Assembly (NCBI RefSeq): GCF_012163145.1
Contig: NZ_JAAVTX010000005.1
Location: 615,188-679,187 of the forward strand
From: Falsiroseomonas frigidaquae
GTDB lineage: Bacteria; Pseudomonadota; Alphaproteobacteria; Acetobacterales; Acetobacteraceae
Direction: 5' to 3'
DNA length: 64,000 bases
Position 1 is the stretch's first letter, and every line of letters begins with the position of its first letter. The position numbers and the translations under genes are program-made. Positions 1 through 6,813 of this stretch are shown piece by piece. The notes under the pieces were generated by a model. It was given only the letters and a program-made list of their open reading frames with translations, did not search any database and had not been told where the DNA came from.

Positions 1-1640
1 AGCGTCAGCGTGTCGTCCGCATCCTTCACCGTGACGGTGCGCGCATTCTGCACCACTTCGGTCTGGTTGTGGCCGATGGTGCGCTTCTCGTCGTTCTCGA
101 CCTCGACCGTGAGGTCCTTCTGCGCGTGCAGCGTGATGTCCTCGCTGCCCTTCTTGTCCTCGAAGCGCAGCATGTTGGCATCCGCCGCGCTGTCCGACTT
201 GTAGCTGCGCGTCAGGATGCCGCTCTGCGCCTTGTTGGTGCCGGGCTTGAAAGGTGGCGGCGCATCCTTGCCATAGACCGATCCGACGACGATCGGCCGG
301 TCCGGGTCGCCATCGAGGAAGGCGACCAGCACCTCATCCCCCACGCGCGGTGGAAACCAGGTGCCGCCCCAGGCGCCGGCTGCCGTCTGCATGACGCGCA
401 CCCAGATCGAGGAGGTGTCGTCATCTTCCGCCCAGCGGTCCCAGCGGAAGCGCAGCTTCACGCGGCCGAATTCGTCGAGGTGGATCTTCTCCCCCTTCGG
501 GCCGGTCACCTTGGCGGAATGCATGCCCGGCATGATCGGCCGCGTGTGGCGCGGCTGCGGCATCCAGACGCGGCCGGCGAAAACCAGGCGAAGCTGCGCG
601 GCGTAATGCTCCGTCTGCCCCGCACCAGCGACGAGGCCGGAGGTGTCGGAGGCCTGGTGGCGGGCGCCAGTGACCAGGAACTGCCGGTTGTTGAGGCTGC
701 CATCCTCCCGCTTCACGCCGACGAAAAGCCGCACGCCGGGGGCGAAGCGCGGGTCGCGCGCATCCGCGCCGTATTCCTCGGACGCGGCTTCCTGCGCGCC
801 CATCAGCACCTCGCCGCTCTCCAGGTCGGGGCGGGTGGACATGCCGCCGGGCCAGTGGAACACCTCGCCCCCCGCCCACATCTGCGCTTCCTCGACATAG
901 GTGCGGGTCTGCCTTGTGGCGTGCAGTACCTCGGAGGGCCGCGACCTTTCGCTGTCCATGTCGTCCAGCTTGGTCATGGCGCTGCGCGCGCGGTTGATGC
1001 GCCGCCAGCCGCCGAGATGGTCGAGCTGCGGCGCGCCATGTTCCGCCGTCATGCTCTCCACCACGTATTGCGGGAAGCCCTGCGCGCTGTAGGCCACGTT
1101 CATCTCGTGGCCGGAGGCACTATGGGTGAAGCTGTAGGTCAGCCCGTGTTCTTCCAGCAGGCGGGAGACGAAGTGCAGGTCGGTCTCGTTGAACTGGGTG
1201 CAGTAGGGCATCGGCTGGAAGCCGGGCAGCATGCTCCATTTCGGCTCCGCCAGGCCGTGGTCGGACAGCACGGCCTTCACCACCTCCTGCACCGTCTTGT
1301 CCTGGAAGATGCGGCAGTTGCGGCGCAGCCCGAGCCGCCACAGATTCGGCACCGCCACCAGGCGATAGGCCATGCGGCCGGCCGGGCCCGGGCCGAGGCG
1401 CTGGAATTCCGCCACCACGCCATGGAAGTGCCGCACCAGCGGCGAGGGTCCATGCTGCGTGACGGTGATGCAGAGATCCTTGGTCAGCAGGCTCTCGGGC
1501 AGCAGGTCCGGATCCTCGCCCAGCACCTCGGCCTCGATCGCGTAAGGCGTGCCCAGCTCCTCGGTCACGTTCAGCCGCACGACCATGAGGGCCCGGTCGG
1601 GCAGATGCGTCTTGATGCCGAGTAGTCGCGGAGGCTGCAT
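1..1640 (-). CDS. vgrG: Type VI secretion tip protein VgrG (TssI), C-terminus beyond window
   Basis: Spike protein of the T6SS: a trimer caps the Hcp tube and carries effectors. The first 546 codons are present and the C-terminus lies left of base 1. ATG at 1640 follows a GGGGAGGA ribosome site. The gp27-like region has FNETDLHFVSRLLEE at residues 150-164. The gp5-like OB fold follows, with DEFGRVKLRFRWD and WVRVMQTAAGAWGG, then VGDEVLVAFLDGDPDRPIVVG. The visible end (KDLTVEVENDEKRTIG) is the start of the repetitive beta-helix. Any fused effector domain or downstream effector/immunity pair is outside the window. It is divergent from the lipoprotein gene at 1865. Family assignment is very secure. 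Confidence 0.96.
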   Translation of the reverse strand, partial: MQPPRLLGIKTHLPDRALMVVRLNVTEELGTPYAIEAEVLGEDPDLLPESLLTKDLCITVTQHGPSPLVRHFHGVVAEFQRLGPGPAGRMAYRLVAVPNLWRLGLRRNCRIFQDKTVQEVVKAVLSDHGLAEPKWSMLPGFQPMPYCTQFNETDLHFVSRLLEEHGLTYSFTHSASGHEMNVAYSAQGFPQYVVESMTAEHGAPQLDHLGGWRRINRARSAMTKLDDMDSERSRPSEVLHATRQTRTYVEEAQMWAGGEVFHWPGGMSTRPDLESGEVLMGAQEAASEEYGADARDPRFAPGVRLFVGVKREDGSLNNRQFLVTGARHQASDTSGLVAGAGQTEHYAAQLRLVFAGRVWMPQPRHTRPIMPGMHSAKVTGPKGEKIHLDEFGRVKLRFRWDRWAEDDDTSSIWVRVMQTAAGAWGGTWFPPRVGDEVLVAFLDGDPDRPIVVGSVYGKDAPPPFKPGTNKAQSGILTRSYKSDSAADANMLRFEDKKGSEDITLHAQKDLTVEVENDEKRTIGHNQTEVVQNARTVTVKDADDTLT

Positions 1641-1755
1641 GCCCGTCAGGTCCTCCCCTGGGGAATCCGAAATGGAAAGCGGAATCCCTGCCCTGCCGGC
1701 AGGATAGACACGCTTCGCCGCCGACGGAAGCAACCGCTGCGCCGGATGCAACAGG

Positions 1756-1772
1756 GCGCAACAGTGTTGCGC
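1756..1772. promoter_or_regulatory. 17-bp perfect palindrome between vgrG and lipoprotein gene
   Basis: GCGCAACA-G-TGTTGCGC is a perfect inverted repeat in the 224-base divergent region. Further GCAAC words lie near it (about 1731, 1748 and 1780). This is the expected layout of a regulator site serving both genes. The binding protein is unknown; a role is inferred from symmetry and position only. Confidence 0.4.
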
Positions 1773-1864
1773 GGTCGGCGCAACCTTGACGCGAATTGCA
1801 GGGTGGCGGCGGATCGTCGCCGCTGTTACCGTTCGTTGCCATATCCTGCGCCGGAACGCCGCAC

Positions 1865-2980
1865 ATGCCGCGCCCTCATCCCATTGCCGACACCCAGGCA
1901 GGCCCGGTTCGGGCCAACCCGGTCGGGGCCAATCCGGTCGAGGCCAATCCGGTCGGGGCCAACCCGGTCGGGGCCAATCCAGTTCGGGGCAAGCTGCACC
2001 GCGGCCTCGCCATGCTCACCGCCGCCACCATGCTGACGGCCTGCGTCTCGACGCGGGAGGCACGGATCGGTGGCGAGGACGGCGACGCCTGCCGCACGCA
2101 GCTCGTCGCGCTCGACAGCACCGGCAATTTCTTCGCCGAGGACATCCTGCGCGGCGCCGCCATGGGCGCGGTCGGCGGCGCGCTGATCGGCGGGCTGCTG
2201 GCCGCGGCCACCGGGCAGCGCGGCAGCGGCATCGCGGCGGGCGCCGCGATCGGCGCGGTGGGTGGCGGCGTGGTGGGCGGCACCGCCGGCTACCTCTCCG
2301 CCCGCCAGCAGCAGGCCACCGACCAGGCCTCGCTGAACCTGGCAGTGGCGGGCGACCTGGCGGCGGAGAACGCGCAGCTCGACCGCACCCAGATCGCCTT
2401 CGACCAGCTGATGGATTGCCGCTTCCGCAGCGCGGAACAGATCCGCGCCGATCTTCGCAGCGGGCGCCTCGCGCGGCCGCAGGCGGCGGCGGCGATGGAG
2501 AACATCCGCGCCCGCACGCAGCGCGACATCCAGCTGGCGCAGACCATCAACGGGCAGATCGCCAGCCGCGGCGCCCAGTTCGACACGGCGATCGACACCG
2601 TGGCCCCCGGCGTGAAGCAGGCCGCCGCCATGCCGGTGCGCGCCGTGCCGGCGCAGCCACGCGGCGACGTGAAGCTGTATCTCCGCCCCGATGCCGCCTC
2701 CCCGGCCGTCGCGCAATTGCCGCCGCGGGAACGGGTGACGCTGCGCCCGGCGCGCAACGGCTTCACCCAGGTGGAGACCAGCTCCGGCCTGCGCGGCTAT
2801 GCGGCGACGCAATCCTTCCCCGAGGCGCGCAGCCTGGAGGCCCGCCCGGCCGTGGCGGAGGGCGGCGACGTGCGTTCGCTGGCCGCCAGCAACATCGCCC
2901 GGCGCGACAACTTCGCCGAGAGCGTCGGCACGGCGGAGCGTGTGATGGCGCAGGGCCAGGGCTTCGAACTGGCGACCTGA
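1865..2980 (+). CDS. Glycine-zipper and SH3-domain lipoprotein, T6SS-linked
   Basis: Predicted 371-residue outer- or inner-membrane lipoprotein. The lipobox LTAC places the lipidated cysteine at residue 60. The segment before it is unusually long because residues 17-40 are a pentapeptide repeat (NPVGA type), so the signal n-region is about 45 residues. No ATG, GTG or TTG between the repeats and the hydrophobic stretch gives a normal signal peptide, which supports ATG 1865. A glycine zipper with GG-x3-G spacing spans about residues 98-145, followed by a helical part and an SH3-like domain near 270-330 (VKLYLRPDAASP...GFTQVETSSGLRGY). It sits between vgrG and the caspase gene. It may anchor to peptidoglycan or membrane; the exact role is unknown. 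Confidence 0.8.
   Translation: MPRPHPIADTQAGPVRANPVGANPVEANPVGANPVGANPVRGKLHRGLAMLTAATMLTACVSTREARIGGEDGDACRTQLVALDSTGNFFAEDILRGAAMGAVGGALIGGLLAAATGQRGSGIAAGAAIGAVGGGVVGGTAGYLSARQQQATDQASLNLAVAGDLAAENAQLDRTQIAFDQLMDCRFRSAEQIRADLRSGRLARPQAAAAMENIRARTQRDIQLAQTINGQIASRGAQFDTAIDTVAPGVKQAAAMPVRAVPAQPRGDVKLYLRPDAASPAVAQLPPRERVTLRPARNGFTQVETSSGLRGYAATQSFPEARSLEARPAVAEGGDVRSLAASNIARRDNFAESVGTAERVMAQGQGFELAT
1904..1987 (+). repeat. 15-bp in-frame tandem repeat (NPVGA pentapeptide)
   Basis: About five and a half copies of a GGTCGGGGCCAAYCC-type unit with single-base variants. The unit is a multiple of three, so copy-number change would keep the frame and only change the length of the signal peptide n-region of the lipoprotein. 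Confidence 0.85.
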
Positions 2981-2981
2981 G

Positions 2982-3233
2982 ATGCGCCGGCGCCCCGCCG
3001 GCCGCCGGCTGGTGGTGGATCGGGCGCAGCGCGCCTTTCGCCGCGCCTTCGCGGCAGGCGCGCTTGCGGGGCGGGCCTGTCGGGCCTCACCGGATGACGA
3101 GGATCTGGTCGCGGAAGAACGCGCGATGACCGGCGACCGTTGGTGGTATGCCGGAGCCCTCGGATACCTGCCGGAGACGATATGGCCCGACGATCTGGCT
3201 GGCCTGCTGGCCACCGCGCTGCCAGCGCATTGA
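2982..3233 (+). CDS. Possible small protein coupled to the caspase gene
   Basis: An 83-codon frame begins one base after the lipoprotein stop and ends in TGATG, sharing a base with the start of the WD40-caspase gene. This spacing is typical of translational coupling. The first half is arginine/alanine-rich, as expected of a chance frame in GC-rich DNA. The last 35 residues, starting at an internal ATG at 3126, look more protein-like (tryptophans, prolines, mixed composition). No domain is recognised. It could instead be only a leader for the downstream gene. Confidence 0.3.
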   Translation: MRRRPAGRRLVVDRAQRAFRRAFAAGALAGRACRASPDDEDLVAEERAMTGDRWWYAGALGYLPETIWPDDLAGLLATALPAH

Positions 3234-6193
3234 TGCTTCGCACCGTCTGCCTGCTGCTGCTGCTGATCGGCTGCGTGGGGAATGTGGCGGCGCAGGTGCC
3301 CGAGCCGCCGCAGCAACCCTTCCTGCGGGTGGAGGCGGCCGCGCACACCGCCCCCGTGGCGCGACTGGCCACCGATGCGGCCGGGCGCATGCTGGCGAGC
3401 GTTTCCGACGACAAGACGCTGCGGCTGTGGGACCTGCCGGAAGGCACGCTGCGCGCCGTGCTGCGCCCACCCATCGCGCCGGAGGCGGAGGGCGAGCTTT
3501 ACGCCGTGGCGCTGACGCCGGATGGCAGGCGCGCCTTCGTCGCCGGCTGGACCGGCGCGGCCTGGGACCGCAGCTATGCGATCTACCTGTTCGATACCGG
3601 CAGCGGCCGCATGCTGGCCCGCCTGCCCGGCCTGCCCGCGCCGGTGCAGCATCTGGCGCTGTCCGCCGATGGCGCGCGGCTGGCCGCGGCCTTCGGCGGA
3701 CGCGCCGGCATCCGCGTCTGGAACGCGACCAACGGCGCGCCCTTGTGGGAGGATACGGGCTTCGCCGGCCCCGCCCGCATGGTGGCGTTCGAGCCGCGCG
3801 GCCCAAGGCTGGCCGCCAGCGGCGCCGACGGCAGGCTGCGCGTGTACGACGCCAGCGGCCGCAAGCTGGTGGAGCGTGTGCCGCTCGCCAATGCGCGCCC
3901 CTTCGGCCTCGCCTGGTCGCCGGATGGCGGGCTGATCGCGCTCGGCTTCGAGGACCGCCTGCAGGTGGAGGTGCTGGCCAGCAGTGATCTGCGCGCCGTC
4001 TTCACCCCCGATCTGGCGGGGCTGGAAGGTGAGGGCCTGCCCGCGGTGACCTGGGCGCAGGATGGCAGCGGTGGGGTGCAGCTGCATGCCGCCGGCTATG
4101 CGCGGCGCGCCGTGGTGGCGCGCGGCATCGCCACGCAACGGGACACGGCGCCGGCGGAATTCATCATCCGCCGCTGGGGCGATTACGGCCTCGGCGGCTT
4201 CACCGACGTGGCGGCGGCGCGGGATGCCATCGCGCATCTGCTGCCGCTGCCCGGCGGCGGCCTGGCCTTCGCCGCCGCCGATCCGGGCTGGGGGATGCTG
4301 GCGCCGGATGGCAGGCTCGCCATCGCACCGCGGCCGCCGGGGGCGGATTTCCGCAATACCGGCGCGGCGCTGGCGGTTTCCGCCGATGGCACGCGGCTGC
4401 GCGTTTCGCTGCGGCGGAACGGGGCGCCGCTGGTCTTCGATGCGTTGGCCGGCACACTTGGGACCGGCAGCCCTGGCGGCGCCGCAAGCGGTGCCTTCGC
4501 ACAGGCGCGGACCGAAAGCACGAAGCTGGTGGTGACCAATTGGCAGGACACCAACAGCCCAAGGCTTGGCCGCACGCGGCTCGCGCTCGGCGCCGGTGAA
4601 TTCGCCCGCAGCCTGGCGCTGCTGGACGGTGATGCCGGGCTGCTGCTCGGCACCGACAACCATCTGCGGCTGTTCAACGCGGCCGGCCGCCCGCTGGCCA
4701 GCCTGCCGGTGCCGGGCGCGGTCTGGGGGCTGGCGCTGGCAGGCGATGTCGCGGTCGGCGCGCTGGGCGATGGCACGCTGCGCTGGTGGCGGATTGCCGG
4801 CGGCACCATCACCGAACAGGCGGCGCTGTTCATCCATGCCGAAACGCAGCGCTGGGTGCTGTGGACGCCGGAGGGGCTGTTCGACCACGCGCCGAATGGC
4901 GGCCAGGAACTGGTCGGGCTGCATCTGAATGGTGGCCGCGCGCAGACGCCGGAATGGGCCAGCTTCCAGCAGGCCTATCGCGCGCTGTACGCACCGGCCG
5001 CGGTGCGCGCGCGCATCGCCGGGGATGGCGCGCCGGCTCGCGCCCGGCTGGCGCAGCTTGGCGAATTGCGCGCCCGCGTCGGCCGTCTGCCGCTGCTCGC
5101 ACCGGAATCGGCCTGCGCCGTTACGCCCGCGGGCTGCACGGAACTGGCCTGGGACAGCCGCAGCCTGCCGGAAGGCGCGACCGCGCTGCGGCTGCGCTTC
5201 GCCACCACCGATCGGGGCCTCGGGCTGGGTCCGCTGGATGTGCTGGTGAATGACCGCATCGCCGCGCGCGCCGAACCCGAACTGGCCGCCGGGACCCGCG
5301 GCAATGCCGGGGCGCTGGAGGCGGAGGTGCCGCTGGACCCCGGCCCGAACCGCATCACCACGCGGTTATACGCCGAGGACCGCACGCTGTTCGCGGAGGG
5401 TCCGGCACTGGATCTGCGCCGCGCCGGCGCCCAGGCGCCGCCGGAGGCCGGGCGGCTGGTGGTGCTGGCCATCGGCGTCAATCGCTACGCCAACCCGGCT
5501 TTGAACCTGAACTTCGCGGTGCCGGATGCGGAGGCCGTGGCGCGCGCGCTGCGCGCCCGGGCCGGCGGGCTGTTCCGCGACGTGCAGGTGACGGTGCTGC
5601 GCGATGCGCAGGCGACGCGGCGCGGCGTGCTGGCGGCGCTGGAGGATCTGGCACGCACGACCAAGCCGCAGGACACCTTCGTGCTGTATCTCGGCGGGCA
5701 CGGCGTGCGGACGGAGCCGGACCAGCGCTTCCTGTTCCTGCCCCAGGACGCGACGGCAACCGGCGACTGGGCCACGCTGCGCCGGCAGGGGATCGAGGAT
5801 TCGGTGCTGGTCGCCGCCATCGCCCGCATCCGCGCGCGCGACGGGCTGCTGCTGCTGGATACCTGCCACGCCGGCCAGTTGACGCTGGACCAGCTTTCCG
5901 CGCTGGGAAATGAGACCGGTCGCTTCCTGCTCGCCGCCAGCACTTCGGTGCAGGAGGCGCTGGACAGCTACGACGACCGCAACGGCGTGTTTGCCTTCGC
6001 AGTGCTGGAGGCACTCGGCGGCCGCGCCGCGGCAGATGGCGAGGGCCGGGTCAGCGCGCTCGCGCTCGGCGAATGGGTGATGCGCCGCGTGCCGCAGCTC
6101 GCGGCCGAAAAGCGGCACCGGCAGGATGCGGTGTTCCGCAGCGCCAGCCGCGACCTGCGCAGCTTCTCGCTCGCGATCGTGCCGCAGCCCTGA
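3233..6193 (+). CDS. WD40-repeat / caspase-like (peptidase C14) exported protein
   Basis: A 986-residue chimera. ATG 3233 is chosen because it gives a clean signal sequence (MLRTVCLLLLLIGC) with an LIGC lipobox at C15; cleavage by signal peptidase I after VAA is the alternative. Residues about 30-530 form WD40-like blades (ASVSDDKTLRLWDLPEG is the clearest). A linker region follows, then a caspase fold from about 735 to 985 with the catalytic pair in GGHGV (His823) and DTCHAG (Cys878). Both catalytic residues are intact, so it should be an active cysteine peptidase or an Orthocaspase-type enzyme outside the cytoplasm. It lies between the lipoprotein gene and hcp in the T6SS island and converges with hcp. 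Its substrate is unknown. Confidence 0.88.
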   Translation: MLRTVCLLLLLIGCVGNVAAQVPEPPQQPFLRVEAAAHTAPVARLATDAAGRMLASVSDDKTLRLWDLPEGTLRAVLRPPIAPEAEGELYAVALTPDGRRAFVAGWTGAAWDRSYAIYLFDTGSGRMLARLPGLPAPVQHLALSADGARLAAAFGGRAGIRVWNATNGAPLWEDTGFAGPARMVAFEPRGPRLAASGADGRLRVYDASGRKLVERVPLANARPFGLAWSPDGGLIALGFEDRLQVEVLASSDLRAVFTPDLAGLEGEGLPAVTWAQDGSGGVQLHAAGYARRAVVARGIATQRDTAPAEFIIRRWGDYGLGGFTDVAAARDAIAHLLPLPGGGLAFAAADPGWGMLAPDGRLAIAPRPPGADFRNTGAALAVSADGTRLRVSLRRNGAPLVFDALAGTLGTGSPGGAASGAFAQARTESTKLVVTNWQDTNSPRLGRTRLALGAGEFARSLALLDGDAGLLLGTDNHLRLFNAAGRPLASLPVPGAVWGLALAGDVAVGALGDGTLRWWRIAGGTITEQAALFIHAETQRWVLWTPEGLFDHAPNGGQELVGLHLNGGRAQTPEWASFQQAYRALYAPAAVRARIAGDGAPARARLAQLGELRARVGRLPLLAPESACAVTPAGCTELAWDSRSLPEGATALRLRFATTDRGLGLGPLDVLVNDRIAARAEPELAAGTRGNAGALEAEVPLDPGPNRITTRLYAEDRTLFAEGPALDLRRAGAQAPPEAGRLVVLAIGVNRYANPALNLNFAVPDAEAVARALRARAGGLFRDVQVTVLRDAQATRRGVLAALEDLARTTKPQDTFVLYLGGHGVRTEPDQRFLFLPQDATATGDWATLRRQGIEDSVLVAAIARIRARDGLLLLDTCHAGQLTLDQLSALGNETGRFLLAASTSVQEALDSYDDRNGVFAFAVLEALGGRAAADGEGRVSALALGEWVMRRVPQLAAEKRHRQDAVFRSASRDLRSFSLAIVPQP

Positions 6194-6203
6194 CGGCGCA
6201 CAT

Positions 6204-6237
6204 GAAAAACCCCACCCGGCATCGCTGCCGGGTGGGG
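6204..6237 (-). terminator. Rho-independent terminator of hcp
   Basis: Perfect 12-bp stem CCCCACCCGGCA / TGCCGGGTGGGG with a TCGC loop at 6210-6237. Read on the minus strand it is followed by TTTTT, so it ends the hcp transcript. It also separates hcp from the convergent caspase gene. Confidence 0.92.
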
Positions 6238-6266
6238 CGGAAGGTACGGGCGGATGCCCGCGCCGC

Positions 6267-6746
6267 TCAGCCGGACTTGGCGGTGGCGATGTCGTAGATC
6301 ACGTGGCCCGTGGTGGTCGACTTGAACTTGTCGTCCACCTTCAGGTACTCGCTGTCCACCTTGGTGAAGTTGAACGACAGCGACTCCGACGGGCGGTCGC
6401 CGCCGCTGCTCAGCGAGTAGCCGCTGATCAGCGTGTTGGTCAGGATGTACTTCTGGTAGGCGATGTGCTTGCCGCTCGCATCCGTCTGCGTCAGGTCGAT
6501 CTTCACGGTCTTCGCGTCACCGCCGATCGCTTCCTTCAGCATGAGCGGGGAGATCGCGTCCATCGTCTTGGTCACGACGATCTCGGACACGCTCGGCGCC
6601 GTCGCCTCGCGCTTGGAGCCGCCGCCGACGCCGGAGGAAATGCCACGGCCGACGCCCCACTGAAGGCTCTGGACCTCCATCCACTTCTCGTAGCCCGTCG
6701 CCGTCGCCTCGCCCGCGAGGTCGCCATACTTGATGAAGATCGCCAT
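6267..6746 (-). CDS. hcp: Type VI secretion tube protein Hcp (TssD)
   Basis: Hexameric ring protein that stacks into the inner T6SS tube; 159 residues, the normal Hcp length. It begins MAIFIKYGDLAGEATATG and shows the typical core SLQWGVGRG and the Hcp1 end region (LSFNFTKVDSEY). ATG 6746 has an AAGGGA ribosome site nine bases upstream. A strong terminator follows directly, consistent with separate high-level expression. It lies downstream of clpV on the same strand, 67 bases away. No C-terminal effector extension is present, so it is a structural Hcp. Confidence 0.97.
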   Translation of the reverse strand: MAIFIKYGDLAGEATATGYEKWMEVQSLQWGVGRGISSGVGGGSKREATAPSVSEIVVTKTMDAISPLMLKEAIGGDAKTVKIDLTQTDASGKHIAYQKYILTNTLISGYSLSSGGDRPSESLSFNFTKVDSEYLKVDDKFKSTTTGHVIYDIATAKSG

Positions 6747-6813
6747 TGTCCGGTCCCTTGTCTCTGGTTGACCAACATTTCCCCGAATATCGCTGCCTCG
6801 GCCGCGGGGCCCT

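Noticed and set aside
69-1625. 518-codon plus-strand open frame opposite vgrG
   Set aside because: It is arginine/histidine/alanine-rich, has no domain and lies fully opposite a clear VgrG. It is a GC-driven antisense frame.
1826-4924. 1032-codon minus-strand open frame
   Set aside because: It lies opposite the lipoprotein and WD40-caspase genes, both with clear domains. Composition is typical of a shadow frame in GC-rich DNA.
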